Positions 8,606 through 16,769 are shown, numbered from the stretch's first letter. The stretch is DNA of 64,000 bases from Deltaproteobacteria bacterium UBA6106 (GCA_002428485.1 DIWM01000014.1:51922-115921); one strand, 5' to 3'. Numbers and translations: made by a program. Notes: a model not told the origin generated them from the sequence alone.

Positions 8606-9076
8606 ATGATGATCGTTATTCCAGGATTGACCGCCGGCATACTGGCAGGTGTTCTAATGGGCCTGGCCTCTGAAGCCTGTTACAGGATTCGGCTATTCAA
8701 GTCCAGCCTCATACTCGTTGATGGTGAGTTTCTCTTCCGGACCCTGAACATGAAACCGAATAATCGAACCCGCTACATTGTGGGTAGCGTGATCCATCTT
8801 GTAACAAGCGGCGTCTTCGGGGGCATCTATACTGCTGCAATGCATCTGCTCGCGCTCACACCCCTCTCGGCGCTTCTCATATCAACCTATTTCTTCGTAC
8901 TGTGGCTATCGATGCTCTTCATGGCCCTCCCGATAGCGGGGCAAGGATTGCTGGGAAAAAAGGCCGGTACCGCCACATGGTTCGAACAGCTCATCCTCCA
9001 CATCATCTTCGGCGCAGGATACTACGCCGCACTAGCGACATGTATCCGTTTTGGACATTTGATATTTGAATTTTGA
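8606..9076 (+). CDS. Small integral membrane protein, unknown
   Basis: A 156-residue product from ATG 8606 (MMIVIPGLTAGILAG), preceded by a good ribosome-binding site (aagggggt). A GTG at 8579 is in frame but lies upstream of that site. About four hydrophobic segments are visible: residues 3-22, 60-80, 85-115 and 130-150. One glycine-rich first helix reads GLTAGILAGVLMGLAS. The last residues and the stop codon are supplied by an AT-rich repeat (ttggacatttgatatttgaa). I do not recognise the family. It follows the ABC/AttH module in the same direction after 130 bases, so cotranscription is possible but not shown. Confidence 0.65.
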   Translation: MMIVIPGLTAGILAGVLMGLASEACYRIRLFKSSLILVDGEFLFRTLNMKPNNRTRYIVGSVIHLVTSGVFGGIYTAAMHLLALTPLSALLISTYFFVLWLSMLFMALPIAGQGLLGKKAGTATWFEQLILHIIFGAGYYAALATCIRFGHLIFEF

Positions 9077-9112
9077 TATTGTTTAGGATTTTGGTATTGT
9101 TTCCATTGTTTA
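9051..9112. repeat. AT-rich gatattt/gttttag repeat element
   Basis: Units such as ttggacatttgatatttg and gatattgtttaggattttgg resemble the longer element at 16158-16307. The element begins inside the 3' end of the membrane-protein gene and supplies its stop codon. Confidence 0.5.
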
Positions 9113-9116
9113 AACC

Positions 9117-9932
9117 TCATGGTATATAATAGCCGCGCCCACCCTCCTTTACAAACCCTTCTCTTTGCATCCGCTCAAGGATCCGGCCAACCCTCTCCGG
9201 CCCTTCTTGTAATGCCCCTGCTATCTCTCCTGTAGAAAGCGGCTTCCCGGCAAGCAACATCCGGAGTGCCTCTCCGCGGATCTTCCTGTCGGAGTTCTCA
9301 AAGGAAGCTTGCTTTTTATAATGCGCGCTTTTCCTGTTCGGATTCGGCACCTTCTTTTTCAGCATGGCCCCGTAATCCATGAGCGCGTAGTACCATTCAC
9401 GCGGATTCGTTTTATCAAGGGTTGCTTCAACGAGGCGGAGTACGTCCCTGTCGTGCACGTCTTTGCTGTCCTTGAAGAAGAAATGGATGAAAACCCTCCT
9501 GATGTTCGTCTCTGCAAACACAGAGGGAAGGTTAAACGCGAAGGCGGCGAGCGAGCCTGCGGTCGCATTCCCGATGCCGGGAAGTGTCGCAAGTTTATCA
9601 ACGTCCTTTGGCAACACTCCACCGTGCTCGGCGACGACCGTTTTTGCCAGTTTCATAAGCGCTATTGCACGCCTGTTGTAGCCAAGCCCGGACCACGCGC
9701 GCAGGACTACATTCAGCTTTGCCCTCGCCAGGGTGGGAAAATCCGGAAAGGTGGCAATAAACTCCTGGTACTTTCCGCTTACCCTCTCTACCTGGGTCTG
9801 CTGAAGCATTACTTCAGAAATAAGAATGTGAAACGGGTTATGCGTATCCCGCCAGGGGAAGCTGCGCCTGTTCTTTTTATAGTAATCGTAAATTTCTTGC
9901 CGAAATGACAGTATTTTTTCAGGGGATGGCAT
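9117..9932 (-). CDS. mutY: MutY-like A/G mismatch DNA glycosylase lacking the iron-sulfur cluster
   Basis: A 271-residue helix-hairpin-helix glycosylase. SEVMLQQTQV carries the catalytic glutamate. The HhH motif LPGIGNATAG is followed by FAETNIRRV, where MutY normally has a catalytic Asp (LDGNV-like); here Glu stands at that place. The four cysteines that bind 4Fe-4S in MutY/Nth, normally just after MDYGA, are absent: the sequence is LKKKVPNPNRKSAHYKKQ. The C terminus is not the NUDIX-like 8-oxoG recognition domain but a short winged-helix-like segment (LSTGEIAGALQEGPERVGRI). It is best described as a cluster-less HhH-GPD branch, probably removing A opposite damaged G. Activity cannot be assured from sequence. 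It is adjacent to a small minus-strand gene. Confidence 0.85.
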   Translation of the reverse strand: MPSPEKILSFRQEIYDYYKKNRRSFPWRDTHNPFHILISEVMLQQTQVERVSGKYQEFIATFPDFPTLARAKLNVVLRAWSGLGYNRRAIALMKLAKTVVAEHGGVLPKDVDKLATLPGIGNATAGSLAAFAFNLPSVFAETNIRRVFIHFFFKDSKDVHDRDVLRLVEATLDKTNPREWYYALMDYGAMLKKKVPNPNRKSAHYKKQASFENSDRKIRGEALRMLLAGKPLSTGEIAGALQEGPERVGRILERMQREGFVKEGGRGYYIP

Positions 9933-9947
9933 CAGGCAGCAGCAGGT

Positions 9948-10121
9948 CTATCCCTTCTTTCTATTCTCAGGATACTCCCTGATCTCCTCAGAACTCACCT
10001 CAGGGAGTTCACGCAGGTACTCGCAGAGGCACATCTTCTGATATCCTTCCTTTTCAGGGTCGTAAACGACGAACGTCTCTTCTATCACCTTATCGTCCGG
10101 ACATTCTTTCTTTTCAGCCAT
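9948..10121 (-). CDS. Small acidic protein, unknown
   Basis: 57 residues from ATG 10121 (MAEKKECPDDKVIEETF). In-frame ATGs at 10127 and 10187 would extend it into repeat-derived sequence and are less likely. It is acidic, with three cysteines (one near the start, then CLC). A TATAAT sits only four bases before the ATG at 10127, so a very short or absent leader is possible. It lies 16 bases upstream of mutY in the same direction and is probably cotranscribed. No family recognised. Confidence 0.5.
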   Translation of the reverse strand: MAEKKECPDDKVIEETFVVYDPEKEGYQKMCLCEYLRELPEVSSEEIREYPENRKKG

Positions 10122-10142
10122 AGACATTATAATACACCGATA

Positions 10143-10215
10143 TCGTGAAAGGTGAAAAGTTTTTTCTTGAATTTCGATATACGACATACAAACTACGATA
10201 TACGGTCTATAATGA
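10143..10215. repeat. Mixed heptad repeats between divergent/convergent units
   Basis: gtgaaag/gtgaaaa units are followed by cgatata-cgacata-caaacta-cgatata units and a single tatgagc-like unit. The same families recur in the other intergenic arrays. Confidence 0.55.
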
Positions 10216-10246
10216 GCTACCAGTTGGAGCCCCTGTTACTCAACTT

Positions 10247-11032
10247 CTAAAACGAGTAAAGCAGGATCAGAATGGCTACGCCGATCCGGTAATAGGCGAA
10301 AAGGTCGAGCGAATGTTTTTGAAGATAGGCAATAAGAAATTTCAGGCTCAGGATCCCGAAAACGAACGCGGAAATGGCGCCATAGATATATATGTCCATG
10401 CCGCTCGCGTGTATATCAAGGTGTTTCATCTCATACAAAGAAGTGCCAAGTATGATTGGTATCGCCAGGAGAAAGGAAAAATCAACGGCCTCCGACCTCT
10501 TGAGGCCCACGAGCAGCGCTATGGTAATCGTTATTCCGCTCCTCGACGTGCCCGGTATGAGGGCCAGCGCCTGCGCAATACCTATTGCGATGGCAATGGG
10601 GTACGAAATGCTGCTTCTGCTCACATGCAGCCTCTCTGTGGTGATCATCAGGATCGACACTAAGGCAAGCATGAAGGCGGCAACAAAGGGTGTTCTTAAG
10701 GAGTGTTCAATGAGATCCTTGCCGAGAAGTCCCGCAATGCCGGCAGGAATGGTGGCAACAACGATCTTGAATAGCAATGCATCCTGAAAAGCCCCCTTTC
10801 TGAGGTCAATAAAGCCTTCAACAATAACGGTGACGAACTTTTTGCCATAGATAACGAAAATCGCCAGAAGCGTGCCGAAATGCAGCATCACGTCGTAGGT
10901 GAGCTTATTAATATTCCCGTCATCGATGTTAAAAAACCATGGGATCACAATGAGATGTGCAGAACTGCTGATGGGTAAAAATTCGGTGATACCCTGTACT
11001 GCGCCCATGATGACACTTTGGAGCGCATTCAC
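10247..11032 (-). CDS. uppP: Undecaprenyl-diphosphatase
   Basis: A 261-residue polytopic inner-membrane protein of the BacA/UppP family. It carries the two family signatures, GITEFLPISSSAHL near residue 15 and PGTSRSGITI near residue 160. It removes a phosphate from undecaprenyl diphosphate, recycling the lipid carrier for peptidoglycan and O-antigen synthesis. Its ATG overlaps the stop of the TonB-like gene by 4 nt, making it the last gene of an exbB-exbD-tonB-uppP run. The pairing with a Tol/Exb system suggests an envelope-maintenance operon. Length and motifs are normal. Confidence 0.95.
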   Translation of the reverse strand: MNALQSVIMGAVQGITEFLPISSSAHLIVIPWFFNIDDGNINKLTYDVMLHFGTLLAIFVIYGKKFVTVIVEGFIDLRKGAFQDALLFKIVVATIPAGIAGLLGKDLIEHSLRTPFVAAFMLALVSILMITTERLHVSRSSISYPIAIAIGIAQALALIPGTSRSGITITIALLVGLKRSEAVDFSFLLAIPIILGTSLYEMKHLDIHASGMDIYIYGAISAFVFGILSLKFLIAYLQKHSLDLFAYYRIGVAILILLYSF

Positions 11033-11811
11033 GAAAAGTCCCCGGGCAGAAACCTGAAACCGAGCTCAATAGAATCGGTATTAAGCGATGCCGGTATGGG
11101 CGGCAGCGGGTCAACGGCCCTTAAAACCCTCAGGATCGATTCGTCATAAATCCTGTTGCCGGATCTCTTTTCCACATTAATGTCCACGATCCTTCCGTCT
11201 TTTCGTATCTTGATGATCACAATCGTCTCGAGGTCCTTCTTGTACGTCATGCCAGGGACACCCCAGGCGCTTTTTACCTTATCCCAGATATCAAGGATAT
11301 ACTTCTGCGTCGCCGGATCGAGCGGTTTACCTCCGCCCTCAGACCCGAACGGCAGTCCCGGGGCGCCTGCTCCTGCCCCTGCTCCTCCCTTACCCCCTGT
11401 ACCGGCAGTCTTTGTCTTCGATACATCGAGGTAATCCGCCCTCTTTTTCATATCACGGATCCTCTCTTCGAGGCGGCTCAGTTCTTCTTTCGTGGTCTTT
11501 TCCTTTGCGGCGACCTTCTTTTTTGATAACGAAACCTCTTCTTTTGCAGGTTTTTTTACAGGGGCGGGCCTTTTAACACGTGCCGGAGCTGCGGGGGCGG
11601 GCTTTGCTTCGGGCAGGCTCTTTTCAGCTTTTGCTGCCCCCGTTGAACCTCCACCGCCGCCAAGCTGGCCAACAAGGTTCACAGAATATGACGAGAGGGC
11701 ATCAAACCTCTTTGACGATTTTTTAAAGGGTATGCTAAAGGCAGCGAGAATAAGGATGTGGATCGCACAAGAGATGATGAGCATTTTGTACCAGGCTTCT
11801 TCGCGCATCAT
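11029..11811 (-). CDS. tonB: TonB/TolA-type energy-transducing periplasmic protein
   Basis: 260 residues: a single N-terminal membrane anchor (residues 9-27), then a long Ala/Pro/Lys-rich region with a coiled-coil-prone segment (EELSRLEERIRDMKKRADYL). A Gly-rich linker and a C-terminal TonB/TolA domain of about 90 residues follow (KSAWGVPGM, GRIVDINVEKRSGN, LPPIPASL). Overlapping the ExbD gene upstream and UppP downstream by 4 nt each, it is the transducer of the ExbB-ExbD motor. Without pal or tolB here it cannot be settled whether it serves Tol-type envelope constriction or TonB-type import. The single-gene ExbB/ExbD/TonB order with a TolA-like spacer favours a Tol-like role. Confidence 0.85.
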   Translation of the reverse strand: MMREEAWYKMLIISCAIHILILAAFSIPFKKSSKRFDALSSYSVNLVGQLGGGGGSTGAAKAEKSLPEAKPAPAAPARVKRPAPVKKPAKEEVSLSKKKVAAKEKTTKEELSRLEERIRDMKKRADYLDVSKTKTAGTGGKGGAGAGAGAPGLPFGSEGGGKPLDPATQKYILDIWDKVKSAWGVPGMTYKKDLETIVIIKIRKDGRIVDINVEKRSGNRIYDESILRVLRAVDPLPPIPASLNTDSIELGFRFLPGDFS

Positions 11812-12212
11812 TCCTCGAGGGGTTTGGTCACAATATTTATCTTCTCGATCCCTGCTTCACGTATGACCCCCATACACCTTACGACAAATCCGTATGGAAC
11901 GTCCTTGTCAGCCCTGAGAAAGAGCTCTTTGTTGCTTTTGTTGGCAAACAGGAGCTCGATCGCGGGCTTGAGCTCCTTCATGCCGAGCTTCTTCTCATTC
12001 AATATAAGCCGCTGTTCCTTTGTGATATTCAATATCTGGGGTTCGTCTTTGGTTGGCAGGGGCTTTGCCGTGACGTTTGGTATGTCGATGTTCATTCCGT
12101 GCTGCATCATGGGAGCCGTGATCATAAAGATGATGAGAAGAACGAGGACAACATCAACAAGGGGTATGACGTTTATCTCTGACAGGGGTCCCTTTTCTTG
12201 CGATAATTTCAT
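11808..12212 (-). CDS. exbD: ExbD/TolR biopolymer transport protein
   Basis: 134 residues with one membrane helix, preceded by the family motif INVIPLVDVVLVLLIIFMIT, in which the Asp of VD is the proton-carrying residue. The periplasmic part (residues 45-134) is a normal ExbD/TolR domain. It overlaps exbB and the tonB-like gene by 4 nt on each side, which shows translational coupling. It forms the proton channel with ExbB and passes energy from the proton gradient to the TonB/TolA-like protein. Confidence 0.93.
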   Translation of the reverse strand: MKLSQEKGPLSEINVIPLVDVVLVLLIIFMITAPMMQHGMNIDIPNVTAKPLPTKDEPQILNITKEQRLILNEKKLGMKELKPAIELLFANKSNKELFLRADKDVPYGFVVRCMGVIREAGIEKINIVTKPLEE

Positions 12213-12886
12213 TTTCCGATGAGGTTGATCAGATACAGGGATGCATTCTCCATCCTCGACATGATCCTTTTGAGCCTGCCTGAAAAATAATTATATGCAA
12301 GAACTGCGGGGATGGCCGCCGCAAGACCCATCGCAGTGGCAATGAGCGCTTCGCTTATGCCGGGAGCTACAACGGCAAGGCTCGTCGTTCCCCTGACGCC
12401 AATCTCCCGGAAAGAGTCCATGATCCCCCAGACCGTGCCGAAGAGGCCGATAAAGGGTGAGGCATTAGCGGTCGTCGCAAGGAACGAGAGCCTTCGTTCA
12501 AGCCTTGTCGATTCCTCGGAGATCGTGATTCTCATTGCATTCTCGATAATTGGAATTGTTTCTGGTTTTATATCCGGGTTGTTCTCTTTTTGTCTCTTGG
12601 TGATCTCCTTGTAACACGCCAGTATGAGTCTGTAAAAAGAGTTGTCCGGGCTTTCCCTGTATATGGTTATGAGCTTTTTAAAGGAATCAGCCTCCCGTGC
12701 AGCATGAAAAAAACGTTCCCCTTCCTTTTCCGTCCTCCCGTACTGACGAAACTTTACGAACATGATTGTCCAGGAAATTATTGAAAAGATTAAGAGAATC
12801 AGCATTACGGCCTTCGCTACAGGGCCCGCTGAATAGATCAGGCTGAAGAGTCCGCCGGAGTAAGAATTGAGACTGGATAAACCCAT
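12209..12886 (-). CDS. exbB: ExbB/TolQ proton-channel protein
   Basis: 225 residues with three helices: residues 15-40, about 130-155 and about 170-195. The MotA/TolQ/ExbB signature FIGLFGTVWGIMDSFREIG lies in the second and the conserved ALIATAMGLAAAIPAVLAYN in the third. It is the first gene of the exbB-exbD-tonB-uppP operon. No good promoter is seen in the 50 bases before it; transcription may enter from the small-RNA promoter at 13158-13186 if its terminator is leaky. Confidence 0.94.
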   Translation of the reverse strand: MGLSSLNSYSGGLFSLIYSAGPVAKAVMLILLIFSIISWTIMFVKFRQYGRTEKEGERFFHAAREADSFKKLITIYRESPDNSFYRLILACYKEITKRQKENNPDIKPETIPIIENAMRITISEESTRLERRLSFLATTANASPFIGLFGTVWGIMDSFREIGVRGTTSLAVVAPGISEALIATAMGLAAAIPAVLAYNYFSGRLKRIMSRMENASLYLINLIGK

Positions 12887-12936
12887 TTCGCAAACATCTT
12901 ACAACAAAAGGCTACCCTTGTAAAGAAAAACACCTG

Positions 12937-12971
12937 CCAAAAGAAAACCCCCTGGGTGGGTTCCCAGGGGG
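12937..12971 (-). terminator. Intrinsic terminator of the small RNA
   Basis: Perfect 9-bp stem, cccaggggg (12971-12963 arm) with ccccctggg (12956-12948), and a 6-nt loop. On the minus strand it is followed by TTTTCTTTT. Confidence 0.85.
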
Positions 12972-13151
12972 AAGGGGGGTTATTATGAGAAGCTATGGAG
13001 GTGGTTTTGCTGTTTCAGCCACTTTGTGAAGAAATGTACTTGATGACCTTTCCTGAAAAAGCGTCTTCAACACAAAGCGGAGGCATGTTTCAAAAACCCA
13101 CAATTATCAAATGCTTCTGAATAGCTATTTTGTGAATTATTTAACATGTCT
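12938..13151 (-). ncRNA. Candidate 6S-like structured small RNA
   Basis: A near-consensus promoter (13158-13186) and a strong hairpin terminator (12948-12971 then TTTTCTTTT) frame a transcript of about 210 nt with no convincing ORF. The RNA folds by eye into one long interrupted hairpin. The terminal stem CCGCTTTGTG (13080-13071) pairs with CACAAAGTGG in ten pairs, one of them G-U, and continues with GAAG/TTTC after two mismatches. A bubble follows (AAACATGCCT on one side, CTGAAACAG, itself a mini-hairpin, on the other). Then comes an outer stem, GTGGGTTTTTG with CAAAACCAC, and an outermost AGAAGC/GCTTCT. A long rod with a central bubble is the 6S RNA plan (binds sigma70 RNA polymerase). Structure and signals are seen; the 6S identity is inference. 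Confidence 0.55.
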
Positions 13152-13157
13152 GATATA

Positions 13158-13186
13158 ATAATAGAGCATAATGGTTTTTTTGTCAA
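13158..13186 (-). promoter_or_regulatory. Near-consensus sigma70 promoter for the small RNA
   Basis: TTGACA (13186-13181), 17-bp spacer, TATTAT (13163-13158). It lies 18 bases beyond the hemW stop and points away from it toward exbB, so it does not serve hemW. Confidence 0.8.
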
Positions 13187-13203
13187 TAGTTTATTTAAAG
13201 ATT

Positions 13204-14328
13204 TTAACTGAAAAACATAATTGGCAGTCGGTCCGCTATCAGATAGCCACCAAGGGTCGGCAATACCCTTTTCCCTTCAATCCTCACAACCCCGGAGGAC
13301 GTAAGCCGCGCCAACGCCTCCCTACCGTATGATTGTCCAACAATATCATCTATATCCACGCCATCTTCCGTCCTGAATCCGAGCAGGAGCTTTTCAAGCC
13401 TTATCTCATCGGAGGAAAGCTCCTCCCGCCCTGCCACCGGGCGTCTGCCTTCCCGGAGGAGACGGCAGTAGTCCTCTGCAGACCTGGAGTTCCACCAGCG
13501 CACATTATCCCTGAAGGAATGCGCTGCTGGGCCAAGACCGAGGTATGGCACGCGTTGCCAGTATTTCATGTTGTGCTGCGCACAATACCCTTTCCCCCTT
13601 GCAAAATTCGAGATCTCGTAGTGAATAAAGCCGCGATCTCTCAAAAAATGCGAGGTATGGGTAAAAAACCGTCTCTCCTGTTCTTCGGTGATCTTGTGGA
13701 GTGTGCCCTCCGATACCATCCTGCCGAAAGGCGTTCCCTCTGACAGGGTAAGCTGGTAGCAGGACAGGTGGACGGGTTCCCACGCAAGCACCCTGTTGAG
13801 GGTGTCGGACCAGCTTTTCCTGGTCTGACCGTAGAAGCCGTACATGAGATCAATACCAAAATTATGGAAGCCTGAAGACTTTATGATCTCGATTGCCCTC
13901 TCCGCTGCAACCGCCGTGTGCCTTCGCTGTAAAAAACGCAGTTCCTCCTCCTGTAACGACTGGACTCCTAAGCTCAGACGGTTGATGCCAAGCGCCTTAT
14001 AACAGGCAAGCAGGGATGGGGTGACATCGTCGGGGTTCATCTCGATAGTTACCTCTGCATCCGGGACAAAAGAAAAGCCATCCCGGAGGATTCCAATCAA
14101 CCGCTCAAACCCATGCTCATCAAGAAGCGACGGCGTCCCCCCGCCAAGATAGAGGGTATCAAAGACTGAAAACCCTTCCTTATTATATATAAGAACCTCC
14201 TGCTGAACCCCGTCGAGCCAGGATTCGATGAGGGAGTCATCCGTAATGGAATAAAAGTCACAATAAGGGCACTTTGTCTTGCAAAATGGTACATGGATAT
14301 AGAGCCCCGGCAGGTCTTTGTTATTCAT
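13204..14328 (-). CDS. hemW: Radical SAM heme chaperone HemW
   Basis: 374 residues. The N-terminal motif PFCKTKCPYCDFYS holds the CX3CX2C radical-SAM cluster site. The residue after the third Cys is Asp, as in HemW, rather than the further Cys of true coproporphyrinogen dehydrogenase HemN. A GGGTPS SAM-binding motif follows near residue 65. The C-terminal HemW domain includes YEISNFARGKGYCAQHN. HemW is thought to insert haem into target proteins, which fits the nearby cytochromes. Its ATG overlaps the 3' end of lepA by 8 nt, a lepA-hemW pair found in many bacteria. Confidence 0.93.
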   Translation of the reverse strand: MNNKDLPGLYIHVPFCKTKCPYCDFYSITDDSLIESWLDGVQQEVLIYNKEGFSVFDTLYLGGGTPSLLDEHGFERLIGILRDGFSFVPDAEVTIEMNPDDVTPSLLACYKALGINRLSLGVQSLQEEELRFLQRRHTAVAAERAIEIIKSSGFHNFGIDLMYGFYGQTRKSWSDTLNRVLAWEPVHLSCYQLTLSEGTPFGRMVSEGTLHKITEEQERRFFTHTSHFLRDRGFIHYEISNFARGKGYCAQHNMKYWQRVPYLGLGPAAHSFRDNVRWWNSRSAEDYCRLLREGRRPVAGREELSSDEIRLEKLLLGFRTEDGVDIDDIVGQSYGREALARLTSSGVVRIEGKRVLPTLGGYLIADRLPIMFFS

Positions 14329-16117
14329 TGTCGGTTTTCAATGCGGCCATGAAGGCGCTCTGGGGTATCTCCACGTTGCCGACCATGCGCATGCGCTTCT
14401 TGCCTTTTTTTTGTTTCTCCAAAAGCTTTCTCTTTCTCGTGATGTCGCCGCCGTAGCACTTGGCTGTCACATCCTTCCTGAATGCCGAAACCGTCGAGCG
14501 GGCTATAATCTTGCCACCGATTGCGCCCTGTATGGCGATCTTGAACTGTTGTTTCGGTATCTCTTCTTTCAGCCTCTCGCATATGGTAACCGCCCGGTCC
14601 CGGGCACGTTCTTTATGGACAAGGATCGAGAGTGCGTCGACCTTTTCGCCGTTCACAAGGATATCAAGTCTGACAAGGTCACTTTCCCGGTAATCGATGA
14701 CCTCGTAATCAAAGGAGCCATACCCCTGGGTTATACTTTTCAGCTTGTCGTAAAAATCGAAGATTATCTCCGCGAGGGGCATATCAAAAGTCACCTCTAC
14801 CCTGCCGGGTGTAGGGTAATTCAGATGGGAATTGACACCGCGCCTGTCCATGCAGAGCTTCATGACGGCACCCACAAAACGTTCAGGCACAAGGATGTCC
14901 GCCCTGATAAAGGGCTCTTCAGAAGCCTTGATCTTCCCGGGGTCCGGGTAATAAAGCGGGTTATCAACAATAACAACCTCGCCGTTGGTCAGGATAAAAC
15001 GGTACTGGACGCTCGGCGCCGTCATGATGATCGACTGGTCAAACTCGCGCTCGAGGCGTTCCTGCACGATCTCAAGGTGGAGCAGGCCCAGGAAGCCGCA
15101 CCTGAAGCCCTGCCCCAGCGCTGCCGAGGAATCCTTCTGATAGATCAGCGACGCGTCGTTCAGCTTGTATTTCTCGAGCGCTTCAAGGAGGGACTGGTAG
15201 TCGTCGGAGGCGATGGGGTATATTGACGAGAAGACAACAGGCTTGACCTCCTTAAAGCCTGGCAGCGGGGCGTGCACCGGATCTATGTCGAGGGTGATCG
15301 TGTCGCCTATCCTTGTATCGCTTACCGTCTTGATGCCCGCGATGATATAGCCGACCATGCCGGCAGCGAGCTCCTTTCTTTGCTCCCGTGCAAGGTGGAA
15401 GATGCCGACCTCCTCAACCTTGTACGTCATACCGTTCGACATTAGCCGGATCATGTCGCCTGGCCGTACGGCGCCGTCAAAGACCCTGCAGCTTACAATG
15501 GTCCCCCTGAAGGAATCGTAGTGGGCGTCAAAGATGAGCGCCGAGAAAGGCTTTCCAGGATCACCCGCAGGAGGAGGTATCTTGTCAATAATTGCCCCGA
15601 AGATATCCTCGATCCCGGTCCCTTCCTTCGCCGAGCAAAGAATGGCGGAATCAGGGTCAAGCCCAAGCTCGTGGTCAATCTCGAGTTTTACCCTTTCAAC
15701 ATCGGCAACCGGGAGGTCTATCTTGTTGATCACGGGGATAATGACAAGATTATGTTCCATCGCAGCATAAAGGTTCGCAAGGGTTTGTGCCTCGACGCCC
15801 TGCGACGCGTCCACCAGGAGGAGCACCCCCTCGCAGGAGGCAAGCGCCCGCGACACCTCGTAAGAGAAATCCACATGCCCAGGGGTATCGATGAGGTTCA
15901 GTTCAAATTCCCTGCCGTCATTATCCATATAGGGCAGATCGATGGTCTGGCTCTTGATCGTGATCCCCCGCTCACGCTCGATGTCCATCGTGTCGAGTAT
16001 CTGGTCGCGGAACTGCCGTTCATCGACAAGGTTCGTGTACTGGATCAGGCGATCGGCAAGCGTCGACTTGCCGTGGTCTATGTGTGCGATGATGCTGAAA
16101 TTCCTGATATGCTTCAT
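14321..16117 (-). CDS. lepA: Elongation factor 4 (back-translocating ribosomal GTPase)
   Basis: 598 residues, full length for LepA/EF4. G1 is AHIDHGKSTLADRL, G3 DTPGHVDFSYEV and G4 NKIDLP. EF-G-like domains II, III and V are followed by the LepA-specific C-terminal domain (GGDITRKRKLLEKQKKGKKR). It acts on the ribosome, probably during initiation or on stalled complexes. It is the first gene of the lepA-hemW pair. The 200-base gap upstream is filled by an AT-rich inverted repeat, so its promoter is hard to place. Confidence 0.97.
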   Translation of the reverse strand: MKHIRNFSIIAHIDHGKSTLADRLIQYTNLVDERQFRDQILDTMDIERERGITIKSQTIDLPYMDNDGREFELNLIDTPGHVDFSYEVSRALASCEGVLLLVDASQGVEAQTLANLYAAMEHNLVIIPVINKIDLPVADVERVKLEIDHELGLDPDSAILCSAKEGTGIEDIFGAIIDKIPPPAGDPGKPFSALIFDAHYDSFRGTIVSCRVFDGAVRPGDMIRLMSNGMTYKVEEVGIFHLAREQRKELAAGMVGYIIAGIKTVSDTRIGDTITLDIDPVHAPLPGFKEVKPVVFSSIYPIASDDYQSLLEALEKYKLNDASLIYQKDSSAALGQGFRCGFLGLLHLEIVQERLEREFDQSIIMTAPSVQYRFILTNGEVVIVDNPLYYPDPGKIKASEEPFIRADILVPERFVGAVMKLCMDRRGVNSHLNYPTPGRVEVTFDMPLAEIIFDFYDKLKSITQGYGSFDYEVIDYRESDLVRLDILVNGEKVDALSILVHKERARDRAVTICERLKEEIPKQQFKIAIQGAIGGKIIARSTVSAFRKDVTAKCYGGDITRKRKLLEKQKKGKKRMRMVGNVEIPQSAFMAALKTDNE

Positions 16118-16157
16118 AGATTGTCGGTGGCTTCCTTTTGTGAGTTAAGATCAGCTT

Positions 16158-16307
16158 TGAAATCCTAATTTCTAATATCTAAATTCGAAACAATATCTAA
16201 ATTCAAATACCAAATGTTCGAGACAAAAACCTTAAGGCACGTTTTGATATTTGGACATTGGAACATTTGTGCTTGTTTAGGATTTAGATATTCGGATTTA
16301 GGATTTC
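16158..16307. repeat. AT-rich interrupted inverted-repeat element
   Basis: gaaatcctaatttctaatat (16158 onward) is mirrored by ttaggatttc at 16298-16307. Internal units atctaaattc (twice) and gatttagatattcggattta form imperfect complementary arms about 35 bases long. The middle holds matching aaataccaaatgttc and gatatttggacattggaac. It fills the gap between lepA and the next minus-strand gene. A shorter relative is at 9051-9112. Confidence 0.65.
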
Positions 16308-16319
16308 CAATAAGCCGCC

Positions 16320-16670
16320 TTATTTCCCCTTCTTCACCATCTCAATATCCACTTCGCCGCCGAATTCTGCCGCGAGGTCGTCCTGGAGCTTATCAAAATC
16401 ATCCTGCTTCTCCAGTTCGATAACAAGCTCCCTGTCGTCGAGGACCTTCAGCTTACCATATTTCTTTACCATATCGGCAACTTTAACGGGATCGGTCGTT
16501 ACCCACCCTTTCATCCGTTTGACGAGCTCTTCGCCATTGAATGATCGCTCTATGGTAAGGTCAACCTTCCTTCTTTTCGCCTCCCACCCCACGAGCGCCG
16601 GCTGCGCTACTATGGGCGTCACCGGGTCGTGCATGGCAGCGCACGTAAACCATAACTTTGCCCTGATCAT
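16320..16670 (-). CDS. Conserved-looking cytoplasmic protein, unknown
   Basis: 116 residues from ATG 16670, which sits 8 nt after the ribosome-binding site aaggag. An in-frame ATG at 16676 is too close to that site. It is charged and soluble, with no signal or membrane segment. It appears to have a short N-terminal beta-type region (MIRAKLWFTCAAMHDPV) and a Lys/Asp-rich C-terminal half (MKGWVTTDPVKVADMVKKYG). It is codirectional with lepA. I do not recognise the family. Confidence 0.6.
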   Translation of the reverse strand: MIRAKLWFTCAAMHDPVTPIVAQPALVGWEAKRRKVDLTIERSFNGEELVKRMKGWVTTDPVKVADMVKKYGKLKVLDDRELVIELEKQDDFDKLQDDLAAEFGGEVDIEMVKKGK

Positions 16671-16744
16671 CTGCATCGCTCCTTCTATAATATTTTACAC
16701 TTAAATTAATGGTTTACACGCCTAAAGTCAAGTGCCGATAGCGC

Positions 16745-16769
16745 CCCCTACGGCGGTCCCCTACGGCGG
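16745..16769. repeat. Two tandem copies of cccctacggcgg
   Basis: The 12-mer occurs at 16745-16756 and 16758-16769, upstream of the -10 of the following secreted-protein gene. Confidence 0.6.

Noticed and set aside
13090..13200. Promoter at 13158-13186 belonging to hemW or lepA
   Set aside because: It lies downstream of the hemW stop and points away from it, so it can only serve the small RNA or exbB.
14318..15226. 302-residue plus-strand ORF opposite lepA
   Set aside because: The minus strand carries full-length LepA with all GTPase motifs.
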